Shown in pieces: positions 34,508-44,431 of a DNA stretch of 64,000 bases. The translations under genes were made by a program, and so were the position numbers. The notes below the pieces were generated by a model, which saw only the letters and a list, made by a program, of their open reading frames with translations, made no database searches and was not told where the DNA came from. Source of the DNA: Hydrogenophaga sp. (GTDB lineage Bacteria; Pseudomonadota; Gammaproteobacteria; Burkholderiales; Burkholderiaceae_C); assembly GCA_018993155.1 (NCBI GenBank), contig JAGKSX010000061.1, positions 1 to 64,000 of the forward strand, written 5' to 3'. Numbering within the stretch: the stretch's first letter is position 1; every line of letters begins with the position of its first letter.

Positions 34508-35590
34508 TCAGTTTGTTGCCAGAATGTGATTGAGAATCGACTCGGCTGCGTGGCCGTCGCCGTAAGGGTGCAGGGCCGCTGGTGTGCGAAGGCCGATCTG
34601 CTGGAAGGCGGTGAGAATGCTGTCAGCATTTGCACCGCTTAAAACGTTCCATCCTGTTTCAACGGTTTCAACCCACTCCGTTTCGTCGCGCGTGGTGATG
34701 CAAGGCACTTGGTAGAAGAAGGCTTCCTTCTGGACACCACCGGAGTCGGTCACGATTACTGCGGCATTCTTCTCCAGCATCACCATGTCAAGATAGGACA
34801 GCGGATCGACAACCTGGATGCGTCCGAGCAACCGCTCGAAGCCCAACTGATCGATTTTCTGCCGGGTCCTTGGATGAATAGGCAGTACGACCGCATGCGT
34901 TTCTGCCATGGCATCCAACGCCTTCAGAATGCCAGCCAGTCGATCTGGATCATCGGTGTTTTCCGCCCTATGGCAGGTGGCCAGCACGTAGGGCCGGCCC
35001 GTCAGTCCCATGCGAGAAATTGCCGTGCTATTGCGCTCGGCAATTTCCGCGAACTGAAGAGCGACGTCATACATGACATCGCCAACCTGGTGCACTCCCT
35101 GGACAATCCCTTCCTGCCGCAGGTTGTGAACCGCGGTCTCCGTTGGACAGAACAGCAGCGTCGAAAGCTTGTCCGCGACGATGCGGTTGATTTCCTCTGG
35201 CATGCGCATGTTGAACGACCGCAGACCAGCTTCGACGTGCGCCACCCGGATATGCAGCTTGCAGGCCGCCAATGCGCTGGCGAGGGTGGAGTTGGTGTCC
35301 CCATAGATCAACACCCAGTCTGGTCGACGCTCCAACAGCAGTGACTCGATCTTTTCCAGCATCCTGCCGGTCATGGCACCATGCGAACCACCGGCAACAC
35401 CCAGGTTGTGGTTTGGCGCACCAATGTTGAGTTCCCGAAAGAACACATCCGACATCATGTCGTCGTAGTGCTGCCCCGTGTGCACGAGGACGTGCTTGAT
35501 GGGCGGTCCTTCATGCCTTCGTAGGGCATGGGCAAAGGCCGCTGCTTTGATGAACTGCGGCCTGGCGCCGACGATGGTCAAGATTTCCAC
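34508..35590 (-). CDS. wbpI: WbpI-like UDP-diacylamino-glucuronic acid 2-epimerase
   Basis: Non-hydrolysing C2 epimerase of 360 residues (WecB fold). Motifs: VGARPQFIKAAAFAHAL, HTGQHYDDMMSDVFF, YGDTNSTLASALAA, HVEAGLRSFNMRMPEE and VTDSGGVQKEAF. In the Pseudomonas aeruginosa O5 pathway WbpI turns UDP-GlcNAc(3NAc)A into the manno form. The presence of wbpA, wbpB and wbpE in the same operon favours that role over the generic WecB reaction. Here its substrate may carry a 3-formamido group. Confidence 0.9.
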   Translation of the reverse strand: MEILTIVGARPQFIKAAAFAHALRRHEGPPIKHVLVHTGQHYDDMMSDVFFRELNIGAPNHNLGVAGGSHGAMTGRMLEKIESLLLERRPDWVLIYGDTNSTLASALAACKLHIRVAHVEAGLRSFNMRMPEEINRIVADKLSTLLFCPTETAVHNLRQEGIVQGVHQVGDVMYDVALQFAEIAERNSTAISRMGLTGRPYVLATCHRAENTDDPDRLAGILKALDAMAETHAVVLPIHPRTRQKIDQLGFERLLGRIQVVDPLSYLDMVMLEKNAAVIVTDSGGVQKEAFFYQVPCITTRDETEWVETVETGWNVLSGANADSILTAFQQIGLRTPAALHPYGDGHAAESILNHILATN

Positions 35591-35704
35591 GGTATTCCCT
35601 GTTCTTTTCTATGTGTCGGGCCCATGGGCCGACTGGTTTGGTTCGAGCGCAAACGCGCCGTTGGTGGGGTGGCAGTGCTCTGCCTTTACGGCTTCATGGG
35701 CAAA

Positions 35705-36436
35705 TCAGCGCGCCCAACGGGTGTTGACGAAGGTGAATTCCTCGTTGCTTTCCCTGGCTTGCCACATGCACTCGAAGCCCAGTTGGCGCAGCGTGGCGAC
35801 CGCCTCAAGGGTTGCCTTCGCGCCAAACTCGTTCCAGCGGTGATGGAATTCGACACAGATGACATGGATCTTCTCTGCGCTGTTCTTGAACGAAGTCGAG
35901 TTCAGCAACTCGTATTCCGCTCCCTCAATATCGATCTTCAACAGGTCAATCTTGTCCTGGCCGATGATGCCGAGAACCTCGTCCAGGTCAATCAGTTGAA
36001 CTTCGATCCGATCGCCTCCGACATGATCTGATTTGGTGATGGAGCCACTGACATGCAAAGGATTGTTCGGGAGGAAGAACGTGGCCTTTCTGCTCGAGCC
36101 CGCCACGCCCATGGGGTGCAGGTAAAAGCTACTGGGGTTGCGTTTTTGCACATAGTCGATGGACTTGGGCGTTGGGTCGAATCCATGGACGCTGCACCCG
36201 TATCTCTCGATGAGCGATTCCGAGAACGAAATGTCCTCGCCAAGGCCGACATCGACCACTGCCGAATCGCTGCGAAGAATGCCGGCGGGAACAGCCCACC
36301 CTCCGTAGCCTTCATTGCCGTGGTATTCGCTGTCGACGTCAAGCGTGGTGCCGATGGCCGGCTCTATGCCGACGGCACGTTTGCACAAGACCCGACCTTT
36401 TCGGTACCAGGAAAGAGTGGATCGATAGATGTCCAT
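35705..36436 (-). CDS. FkbM-family methyltransferase
   Basis: SAM-dependent methyltransferase of 243 residues. Motif I is AVVDVGLGEDISFSESL near residues 59-75, and the FkbM signature LLKIDIEGAEYELL is near residue 165. The N-terminal part has a short helix-rich section before the fold. FkbM enzymes O-methylate sugars or polyketides; in this locus an O-methyl group on a repeat-unit or terminal sugar is likely. It has 114- and 146-base spacers on its two sides, larger than elsewhere in the operon, suggesting later insertion. Confidence 0.85.
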   Translation of the reverse strand: MDIYRSTLSWYRKGRVLCKRAVGIEPAIGTTLDVDSEYHGNEGYGGWAVPAGILRSDSAVVDVGLGEDISFSESLIERYGCSVHGFDPTPKSIDYVQKRNPSSFYLHPMGVAGSSRKATFFLPNNPLHVSGSITKSDHVGGDRIEVQLIDLDEVLGIIGQDKIDLLKIDIEGAEYELLNSTSFKNSAEKIHVICVEFHHRWNEFGAKATLEAVATLRQLGFECMWQARESNEEFTFVNTRWAR

Positions 36437-36477
36437 GGTGGTTTCACCTTCAGATGGATCTCGGGGAAATTAGACGG

Positions 36478-36511
36478 GCGCCTTGCCTCGCCTCAGCTTA
36501 TTGCAAGGCGC
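36478..36511. repeat. Nine-base-pair hairpin in wbpE-fkbM spacer
   Basis: GCGCCTTGC at 36478-36486 and its exact complement GCAAGGCGC at 36503-36511 flank a 16-base loop, inside the 146-base spacer between the wbpE and methyltransferase genes. There is no T run on either strand, so it is not a standard terminator. It could slow transcription or stabilise an mRNA end inside the operon. The remainder of the spacer shows no gene. Confidence 0.45.
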
Positions 36512-36582
36512 GGCTTCAGCGAACCGTGTCGCCGACGCGGTCCCCGTTGATAGCGCCTTTGCCGGAGTGACGGATGATGATT

Positions 36583-37698
36583 TCAAACACTGCGAGCCTC
36601 TAGGCACGATTGCAGGGCTTCGACGACGCGTGATTGATCCTCATGACTCAGGTCGGCGCTGATGGGCAGGCTCATGACACGTGCGGCCTGTTTTTCGCTC
36701 ACTGGATAGCCCGTGCCATTGGCGTAAGCCTCATAGGCGGGCTGCCGATGCAAGGGTTTAGGATAGTGTATCGCGGTAGGTATGCCTGCCACCTTGAGTT
36801 TGGCCTGGACAGTTTCGCGCTGCTCCACCATGACGGTGTACTGGGCCCAGACGCAGTCACGGTCCGGTTTCACTTCCAACAACTCCAGATCGGCCAATTC
36901 CGCGCCTTGGATGAGCCGCCTGTAGCGCTCTCCCAGCGCCTTTCGCCGCTCAAGCTCCCAGTCGAACCGTTCGAGCTTGGCCAGAACGATTGCACACTGC
37001 AGCGTGTCCATGCGCCCACCCACGCCAACGCGGGTGTGGTGGTAGCGAGCGCTCTGACCGTGTATGCGAATCTCCCGGCAGGCTAGAGCGAGCGAATCGT
37101 CGTTGGTGAAGATGGCTCCACCGTCACCATAGCAACCCAATGGCTTGCTCGGGAAGAAGCTGGTACAGCCAAAGGTTGACAGGTTGCAGCTTCGACGTCC
37201 CTTGTAGATGGCGCCAAAGCTTTGTGCGGCATCCTCGATCACGGCAAGTCCGCCATGCCGTGCGGCAATCTCATTGAGTTCGTCCATGTTCGCCACCTGA
37301 CCATACAAACTGACCGGCATGATGGCCCGGGTGCGGGGTGTGATGGCTGCCTCGACTTGAGACGCATCCAGGTTGCAGGTGCCGGGCTCGATGTCGACGA
37401 ACACCGGGCGCGCCCCGAGAAGCACGATCATTTCGGCGGTGGCGGCAAACGTGAAGGTCGTGGTGATGACCTCATCGCCCGGGCGAAGGTCGAGCGCCAT
37501 CATCGCAATGAGCAGAGCTTCGGTGCCGCTCGAAACGGTGATGCAGTGTCGTGCACCGGTGTAAGCGGCCAGACGTTCCTCGAGTTCCATCACCTCCGGC
37601 CCCATGATGTATTGGCCGTGATCGAGCACGCGTTGTATACCGGCATCGATCTCGACTTTGAGGCTTTTGTACTGTGCTTTGAGGTTGATGAATTCCAT
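36583..37698 (-). CDS. wbpE: WbpE-like UDP-3-keto-GlcNAcA aminotransferase
   Basis: PLP-dependent DegT/DnrJ/EryC1-family enzyme, 371 residues. The PLP Lys is Lys185 in FFPSKPLGCYGDGG, with SSGTEALLIA binding the phosphate and EDAAQSFGA holding the pyridine nitrogen. WbpE adds an amino group from glutamate at C3 of the UDP-3-keto product of WbpB, giving UDP-GlcNAc(3NH2)A. It is the only sugar aminotransferase in the locus, so it makes the only free amine available to the neighbouring formyltransferase, whose stop lies 32 bases upstream. Confidence 0.94.
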   Translation of the reverse strand: MEFINLKAQYKSLKVEIDAGIQRVLDHGQYIMGPEVMELEERLAAYTGARHCITVSSGTEALLIAMMALDLRPGDEVITTTFTFAATAEMIVLLGARPVFVDIEPGTCNLDASQVEAAITPRTRAIMPVSLYGQVANMDELNEIAARHGGLAVIEDAAQSFGAIYKGRRSCNLSTFGCTSFFPSKPLGCYGDGGAIFTNDDSLALACREIRIHGQSARYHHTRVGVGGRMDTLQCAIVLAKLERFDWELERRKALGERYRRLIQGAELADLELLEVKPDRDCVWAQYTVMVEQRETVQAKLKVAGIPTAIHYPKPLHRQPAYEAYANGTGYPVSEKQAARVMSLPISADLSHEDQSRVVEALQSCLEARSV

Positions 37699-37730
37699 GG
37701 TGGGTTGGTCAGTTTGTTGAGCAGTTGCTC

Positions 37731-38831
37731 TCAGATGTGTTCGCGGAGGAAGGCGGCAAGGTGAGCATCGCCTGCTTGCTCCACATACTCCAGAACAGTC
37801 ATGCCTGCGCCGTCTGTTCGCTTGCAGTCTGCACCAGATTCGATGAGAAGTTTCAGCAACCGGTAGTCACTGGTCTGATGCAAGGACTTGGTTTTTGCAT
37901 ACATCAACGGTGTGGTGCCTTTCGCCGCGCAGCGGTTGGGGTCGGCGCCCGCCTCAAGCAGCGCCTTCACCACCTCGATTCGCTGATGGAAACATGCAAC
38001 GATCAAGGGAGTCCAGCCTTTTTCATTGGATACAGATACCAAGGCGGGATCCATCTTTAGTTCTGATGCGACTGCCGCAATGTCTCCGATCTCGCAGGCA
38101 TGAAAAAAAGACCGCTGTCTTTGTGCAATTAGGCGATTTGCTTTCCATAGTGGAAATAGCGCTAACGCCGCTTGCCTCTCTGGTTCCTTCATGGGAGCAT
38201 TTTTGAATGGCCGGTCTATTTGCCATTGGGGGAAGCTTCCTTGCTCAATGTCGTTGGCGAGTTCGCGCAAAGCCATGCGCTGCAGTTGATAGACGTTTTC
38301 TTGAACAATCGCTGGCGTGTCATCGGAATGAATGGGCAACTCGTTGAAGCGCACCAAGCGCCCAGCATCGACGCGATGGTCAACAAAGTGAGTGGTTACA
38401 CCTGCTGTCGCGCCTCTCATGATCATGTAGGAAAAGGCGTCCAACCCCGAAGTTTCCGGAATTTTTCCAGGATGAAAGTTCACGATTCCCTGGGAGAATA
38501 GCGAGATAATGTCGGCGGAAAGAATTCGGGCGCCTGAGATGATGCCCAATGAAATCTCCTCTTCCAGTACTAAGCGGCCAATCTGCAAAGCGTCTCGGTG
38601 ATCCAAGGCCATATATGTCAACCCTAGATTGTTGCAAAGCTCTGCTGTTGGCAGTGGCCTAAACACTTGGATGGGGCCGCTGGCCATTTGCGGCTTGGAC
38701 AGTGCGCCCAAGTCTTTCCTGGGTGCCCCCAACACCCGAAGGTTCTTGAAGCCATAGCTCACCAAATCTACCAAGAAGTCGTGAGTCTTTCGGTGGGGAA
38801 AGTCATATGCAAAGATGGCGATGGGTTTCAT
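37731..38831 (-). CDS. Sugar N-formyltransferase with C-terminal ankyrin repeats
   Basis: Predicted N10-formyltetrahydrofolate-dependent formyltransferase, 366 residues from the ATG at 38831. The catalytic domain (about 1-205) carries the Asn-His-Asp triad: Asn118 and His120 in NFHPGKIPETSG and Asp155 in HRVDAGRL. From about residue 241 to the end are ankyrin repeats: a degenerate first one, then GWTPLIVACFHQR ... LLEAGADPN, TTPLMYAKTK ... LIESGADCK and a final cap. QdtF of Providencia alcalifaciens, a dTDP-3-amino-sugar formyltransferase, has the same build. It holds the position of wbpD between wbpC and wbpE. A TTG at 38843 would overlap the wbpC-like stop. G+C is low (24 of 60 bases over 38101-38160). 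Confidence 0.88.
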   Translation of the reverse strand: MKPIAIFAYDFPHRKTHDFLVDLVSYGFKNLRVLGAPRKDLGALSKPQMASGPIQVFRPLPTAELCNNLGLTYMALDHRDALQIGRLVLEEEISLGIISGARILSADIISLFSQGIVNFHPGKIPETSGLDAFSYMIMRGATAGVTTHFVDHRVDAGRLVRFNELPIHSDDTPAIVQENVYQLQRMALRELANDIEQGSFPQWQIDRPFKNAPMKEPERQAALALFPLWKANRLIAQRQRSFFHACEIGDIAAVASELKMDPALVSVSNEKGWTPLIVACFHQRIEVVKALLEAGADPNRCAAKGTTPLMYAKTKSLHQTSDYRLLKLLIESGADCKRTDGAGMTVLEYVEQAGDAHLAAFLREHI

Positions 38832-38839
38832 GTAGGGCT

Positions 38840-40717
38840 TCAACGCGTCTTGATGAGGGATGGTGTTGCTCCAACTGCAACCAGTTGCGCGAGATCTTTG
38901 CCCACGTATTGCGCGTAGCGTACGGAGCCGATTTCATTGAGGTGATGCCTGTCCATGTAGATCAGCTCATTGTCGAGGAAGGGGAGCGATGCAAACAGGG
39001 GGGAAGAATTGAAATCGGCGAAAGCAACGCGAGGAAAACGGCTTGCCATAGCCTCGACTTGCGCGTTCGCGTTGCGCACCTGGGGGATCACTGCAATGTT
39101 TGGCTGAATGCCGAGGGATTTCATGCGCAGCGCGCGCACCGGGTCATGGCTCATCATTGGCAGCTGCGCGAGGACGACCACGCGTTGCATTCTCCGATCG
39201 GTCTCTTCCAGGAACCGGCTGAACGCGGGCAGAAAGGCCGGGTTGCCGATCTGGTAGGACCATTTTCCGGCCACGATCAGCGTGCGGTTGTCTGGCAATC
39301 GGGCTTCGACGGCCTTCTGCATCTGGCGGCAAGGCTCGATTGCCCATTGCACCAAACGTTCGTCCTCGAATCCGGGGAACGGCACGCAGCTGCTCGCAGA
39401 GAGTACGGTTGCGCGAACCCCGTGTGCCTGGCCGAAGGCGTCCATGAACAGGTTGAGCTGGGCGGCATGGCTGTCACCCAACACGAGCACCTCATTGGCT
39501 CGTAGGGGGGCGCCGCGTTGGCAACTGCCCGCGATCTGTCCATGGCAGATTGAATCCGGCGGTGCGTAACGCAACGCTGTCTGCGGTGGCGTCGGCGCAA
39601 TGCCAGCGTTGAGCGGGCGGGTGGCGACAAGGGCGGCGACCACCATCGCGGTGACGGCAGCTGTTCGCTTGGCCAGCCGCAGGCCAGTCTGCGGCCTCAG
39701 CCACGGTTGTTCGACGAATCGCCAAGACAGCCAAGCCAGGAGCGAGAACGACAGCGTCACTGAGCCCAGCAGTGACCAGGGAAGCATCGAGTCCTGCCAG
39801 ACATAGCGCGCCAAAGCGAGCAGTGGCCAGTGCCAGAGGTAAAGCGAATAAGAAAGCGCGCCGATCAGAACCAGCCACGGGTGGGACAAGCAGCGTGCGG
39901 CGACGAGTTTGTCTTGGGCAACCATCAGCAGCAGCGCCCCTGCACAAGGCCAGATGGCCGCCAGCGGACTGAAACGTTCTCCATCGAGTATCACAAAAGC
40001 GCCGAGCATCAGCGCAAGGCCGACCAGGCCTATGGGCGTGCGCCAGGATGCGGGTATAGCGTCACCGGGCTTTTGAACAGTGGCCAACCAAGCGCCCATC
40101 AGAAACTCCGGCGCGCGCACAGTCATTGCGTAGTACAGCGGCTGCAGGTTGCCACCGCTGTGCGTCATTTTTGATTGTGCGATTGAAAACCCCGCGATGC
40201 ACAAGATGCCCAGCACGGTCGGCAGCCACCGCCGTGGGGTCAGCCGCAGGATCAGCGGCAGCAAGAGATAAAACTGCATTTCGACCGCGAGCGACCAAGT
40301 GTGTAGCAGCGGCCACTCGTGAACTGCGGGAGCGAAATAGTCGCCTGCCGTCGCGAAGTACTGATTGCTGATGAACAGCAGCGCGCTGCGCATGCTCTTC
40401 TCGAACAGCTTGAAGTCATCCGGAACGAGAAACACCGCAGCCAACTGTGCGACGACCAGCAGCATGGCCACGTAGGCGGGCACGATGCGGCGCAACCGAT
40501 TGGCATAGAAGCCAAGCCAGGAGAAGCTGGCGCCCCGTTGCAGGATGACGCGCGACACCACGAAACCCGACACCACGAAGAACACGTCCACGCCAAGGAA
40601 ACCGCCTGGCAACCAATCGGCCTGCATGTGGAAGACGATCACGGCCAGCACGGCCAATGCCCGCAAACCTTGAATGTCCTGCCTGATAGATGAGCCTGTG
40701 CTCATGTCCTGATGCAT
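38840..40717 (-). CDS. wbpC: OafA/WbpC-like acyltransferase with SGNH domain
   Basis: Membrane O-acyltransferase of about 625 residues. The N-terminal acyltransferase-3 domain (about 1-330, ten membrane segments) starts RQDIQGLRALAVLAVIVFHM and includes the FFVVSGFVVSRVI loop and HTWSLAVEMQFYLL. The C-terminal SGNH hydrolase-like domain has the nucleophile Ser416 in LGDSHAAQ and the Asp589-x-x-His592 pair in MDRHHLNE. Such proteins O-acetylate surface polysaccharides. Order wbpA-wbpB-this gene matches WbpC of Pseudomonas aeruginosa. The start is uncertain: ATG 40717 or 40705, or TTG 40732. Confidence 0.9.
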   Translation of the reverse strand: MHQDMSTGSSIRQDIQGLRALAVLAVIVFHMQADWLPGGFLGVDVFFVVSGFVVSRVILQRGASFSWLGFYANRLRRIVPAYVAMLLVVAQLAAVFLVPDDFKLFEKSMRSALLFISNQYFATAGDYFAPAVHEWPLLHTWSLAVEMQFYLLLPLILRLTPRRWLPTVLGILCIAGFSIAQSKMTHSGGNLQPLYYAMTVRAPEFLMGAWLATVQKPGDAIPASWRTPIGLVGLALMLGAFVILDGERFSPLAAIWPCAGALLLMVAQDKLVAARCLSHPWLVLIGALSYSLYLWHWPLLALARYVWQDSMLPWSLLGSVTLSFSLLAWLSWRFVEQPWLRPQTGLRLAKRTAAVTAMVVAALVATRPLNAGIAPTPPQTALRYAPPDSICHGQIAGSCQRGAPLRANEVLVLGDSHAAQLNLFMDAFGQAHGVRATVLSASSCVPFPGFEDERLVQWAIEPCRQMQKAVEARLPDNRTLIVAGKWSYQIGNPAFLPAFSRFLEETDRRMQRVVVLAQLPMMSHDPVRALRMKSLGIQPNIAVIPQVRNANAQVEAMASRFPRVAFADFNSSPLFASLPFLDNELIYMDRHHLNEIGSVRYAQYVGKDLAQLVAVGATPSLIKTR

Positions 40718-40733
40718 GGCCCTTCGGAGCAAA

Positions 40734-41684
<951 letters not shown>

Positions 41685-42983
41685 TCAAAGACGGAAAACG
41701 TGAAAGCCCTGCTCGGCGAGGGCGTGCCGGTCGTACAGGCTCTTGAGGTCACCAATCACTGGCTGATGCTGCTGCGTGCAGAGCGCGCGCAGCGCTTGAG
41801 GGGTTTGCTGACGATATTCTTGGTGACCCACGGCAACAATCAGGCCATCCAGCGGTCGAGCCGGGTCGAACTCGCCCAACTCGATGCCGTACTCATGCTG
41901 AACTTCCGCAGGGTCGGCCCAGGGGTCCGTTACCACGACGTTCACATTCCAGCCCTGCAGTTCGCGCACCAGGTCGGCCACCTTGCTGTTGCGGATGTCG
42001 GGGCAGTTTTCCTTGAATGTGATGCCCATGACGCCCACCGTGCATCGCGCAACGTCAATGCCGTTCTTCAGCATGCGCCGCACGATGCTGCGTGCCGCGT
42101 AACGCGCCATGTTGTCATTGATCCGGCGGCCCGCGAGGATCACCTGAGGGTGATAGCCAAGCTCCTCGGCCTTGTGAGTGAGGTAGTACGGGTCCACGCC
42201 GATGCAGTGGCCGCCCACCATCCCGGGGCGGAAAGGAAGGAAGTTCCACTTGCTGCCGGCAGCCTCGAGCACCTCGAGCGTGTCGATGCCGATGCGCTCG
42301 AAGATGACCGATAGCTCATTCACGAAAGCGATGTTGAGATCGCGCTGACTGTTCTCGATGACCTTGGCCGCTTCGGCCACTTTCAGGCTGCTGGCCCTCC
42401 AGGTGCCGGCCTTGATGATGGCGGAGTACAGCGCGTCGACCGCTGCGGCCACCTCGGGCGTGCTGCCGCTCACGATTTTGCGGATCGTGGTGAGCGTGTT
42501 GACCTTGTCGCCCGGATTGATTCGCTCGGGACTGTAGCCGCAATAGAAGTCTTCGTTGAACTTGAGCCCGCTACAGCGTTCCAGCGCCGGTACGCAAACC
42601 TCTTCCGTCGCGCCCGGATAGACCGTGGACTCGTAGATCACCACGTCGCCGCGCTTGAGCGCTTTGCCGACGGTCTCGCTGGCTCTCACCAGTGGTGTCA
42701 TGTCCGGGCGATTGGCCTTGTCCACGGGCGTGGGCACGGTGACGATGTAAACCCCGGCTTCAGTCAGTTCTTTGGGGTCGCAGCTGTAGCGCAGCTGCCG
42801 GGCATCCTGTAGATCCTGAGTGCTGCATTCCTTGGTGTGGTCGCGGCCCAGCCGCAGCTCATTGATGCGGCGGGCATCGATGTCGAAGCCGAGCACGGCG
42901 CGATGCTTGCCAAACTCCACGGCAAGCGGCAGACCGACATAGCCCAGGCCGATAATCGCGATGGTTCTTTTATCCAGATTCAT
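41685..42983 (-). CDS. wbpA: WbpA-like UDP-GlcNAc 6-dehydrogenase
   Basis: NAD-dependent four-electron oxidase turning UDP-GlcNAc into UDP-GlcNAcA, 432 residues. Features: IIGLGYVGLPLAVEFG nucleotide fold, VPTPVDKANRPDMTPL, the ESTVYPGATEEVCVP segment, and catalytic Cys260 in GMVGGHCIGVDPYY. The last motif with DPYYLT and the KAEELGYHP stretch fit the WbpA/TviB branch. It begins the diamino-uronic-acid pathway (wbpA, wbpB, aminotransferase, acyl transfer, wbpI). TviB-type UDP-GlcNAc/GalNAc use cannot be separated by eye; the neighbours support WbpA. Confidence 0.94.
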   Translation of the reverse strand: MNLDKRTIAIIGLGYVGLPLAVEFGKHRAVLGFDIDARRINELRLGRDHTKECSTQDLQDARQLRYSCDPKELTEAGVYIVTVPTPVDKANRPDMTPLVRASETVGKALKRGDVVIYESTVYPGATEEVCVPALERCSGLKFNEDFYCGYSPERINPGDKVNTLTTIRKIVSGSTPEVAAAVDALYSAIIKAGTWRASSLKVAEAAKVIENSQRDLNIAFVNELSVIFERIGIDTLEVLEAAGSKWNFLPFRPGMVGGHCIGVDPYYLTHKAEELGYHPQVILAGRRINDNMARYAARSIVRRMLKNGIDVARCTVGVMGITFKENCPDIRNSKVADLVRELQGWNVNVVVTDPWADPAEVQHEYGIELGEFDPARPLDGLIVAVGHQEYRQQTPQALRALCTQQHQPVIGDLKSLYDRHALAEQGFHVFRL

Positions 42984-43007
42984 ATGAGGTGGGTGTCTGG
43001 CAAATGA

Positions 43008-43547
43008 TCAGAGCTCCGCGTCGCGGAGCTGCTTGCCTTGGAGGTCTTTGGCGGAAAGCAGAGGGGGGCCAGCGAGTGGCCATTCGATCCCGATGTCGGA
43101 AGCGTCCCAGGCGATGCAGCGCTCGTGTTGCTGGGCGTAATAGTCAGTGGTCTTGTAGAGGAAGTCGGCCGATTCGCTCAGCACGAGAAAACCGTGTGCA
43201 CACCCCGGCGGGACCCAGAACTGCCGATGGTTGTCCTCGCTAAGTTCAATGCCGGTCCATTGCCCGAAGGTCGGTGACCCCTTGCGCACATCGACCGCGA
43301 CATCGAACACACTGCCCCGCACCACGCGCACCAGCTTGCCCTGGGGCTGCTGCAACTGGTAATGCAGACCGCGCAGAACTCCGCGGCCACTGCGACTGTG
43401 GTTGTCCTGCACGAAGTTCACGTCGAGGCCAGTGGCAGTCTGAAAAGCGGCCTGATTGAAGCTCTCGAGGAAGAAACCCCGTGCGTCGCCGAACACCTTG
43501 GGTTCGATCACTAGCACATCAGGGATGCAGGTGGGTGTCACTTTCAT
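43008..43547 (-). CDS. rfbC: dTDP-4-dehydrorhamnose 3,5-epimerase
   Basis: Third enzyme of dTDP-L-rhamnose synthesis, a cupin-fold epimerase of 179 residues. Motifs: [33 protein letters not shown] (catalytic His in GLHYQ), [15 protein letters not shown] and [14 protein letters not shown], and the catalytic Tyr region in LYKTTDYY. It overlaps the rfbA stop by four bases. Confidence 0.97.
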   Translation of the reverse strand: MKVTPTCIPDVLVIEPKVFGDARGFFLESFNQAAFQTATGLDVNFVQDNHSRSGRGVLRGLHYQLQQPQGKLVRVVRGSVFDVAVDVRKGSPTFGQWTGIELSEDNHRQFWVPPGCAHGFLVLSESADFLYKTTDYYAQQHERCIAWDASDIGIEWPLAGPPLLSAKDLQGKQLRDAEL

Positions 43548-44431
43548 CGCAGCACCGCGTTGTTGAGCAAGCGAAGTAGATACTGCCCATAGCCTGTCTT
43601 GTGGAGCGAGCGAGCCATAGCCTCGAGGGCTTCATCGTCGATCCATCCTTGTCGCCAAGCGATTTCCTCCGGGCAGGCGATCTTGAGTCCCTGCCGATTT
43701 TCCAGTGTGGCGATGAACTGGCCGGCGTCGAGCAGACTGTCGTGCGTCCCTGTATCAAGCCAGGCGTAGCCGCGTTTCATAATTTGCACGTTCAGCTCCC
43801 CCCTTTCGAGGTAGGCCTGGTTGACGGCAGTGATCTCCAGTTCGCCGCGAGCGCTGGGCTTTACGGCCTTGGCGATGTCCACCACCTGGTTGTCGTAGAA
43901 GTACAGCCCGGTCACCGCGTAGTTACTCTGAGGCTTTGCGGGTTTTTCCTCGATGCTTGTGGCCTTGCCTTGTCGGTCGAAGCTCAGCACGCCAAAACGC
44001 TCCGGATTCGTCACGTGATAGGCGAACACGGTGGCGCCTGATTTCTGGCGATCGGCCTCTGCCAGCAGCACAGCGAAATCGTGGCCGTAGTAAATGTTGT
44101 CGCCCAGCACGAGGGCACTGGGAGCGCCGTTGAGGAACGCCTCACCAATGAGGAATGCCTGAGCAAGACCATCCGGGCTTGGTTGCACCGCGTACTGAAA
44201 GCTCATGCCCCAGGCGCTTCCGTCACCCAGCAGCAGGGAGAAGCGCGGTGTGTCTTGTGGCGTGCTGATGATCAACACCTCGCGAATGCCCGAGAGCATC
44301 AGCGTGGTGAGCGGGTAATAGATCATCGGTTTGTCGTAGACCGGCAGCAGTTGCTTGCTGACGGCAAGCGTAGCGGGATGAAGACGTGTGCCGGAGCCGC
44401 CAGCCAGGATGATGCCTTTGCGTTGGGTCAT
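43544..44431 (-). CDS. rfbA: Glucose-1-phosphate thymidylyltransferase
   Basis: First enzyme of dTDP-L-rhamnose synthesis: makes dTDP-glucose from dTTP and glucose-1-phosphate. 295 residues, standard length. The nucleotide loop [16 protein letters not shown], the [17 protein letters not shown] segment, [13 protein letters not shown] and the [20 protein letters not shown] region are all present. ATG at 44431 overlaps the rfbD stop by four bases; the longer frame to 44488 lies inside rfbD. Confidence 0.97.
   Translation of the reverse strand: MTQRKGIILAGGSGTRLHPATLAVSKQLLPVYDKPMIYYPLTTLMLSGIREVLIISTPQDTPRFSLLLGDGSAWGMSFQYAVQPSPDGLAQAFLIGEAFLNGAPSALVLGDNIYYGHDFAVLLAEADRQKSGATVFAYHVTNPERFGVLSFDRQGKATSIEEKPAKPQSNYAVTGLYFYDNQVVDIAKAVKPSARGELEITAVNQAYLERGELNVQIMKRGYAWLDTGTHDSLLDAGQFIATLENRQGLKIACPEEIAWRQGWIDDEALEAMARSLHKTGYGQYLLRLLNNAVLR

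Noticed and set aside
34508..35590. wecB for enterobacterial common antigen
   Set aside because: The neighbours are wbpA, wbpB, wbpE, wzx and wzy, with no wec cluster, so the WbpI role is the better fit.
37731..38831. Methionyl-tRNA formyltransferase
   Set aside because: It lacks the C-terminal tRNA-binding domain, has ankyrin repeats in that place, and lies inside a sugar operon.
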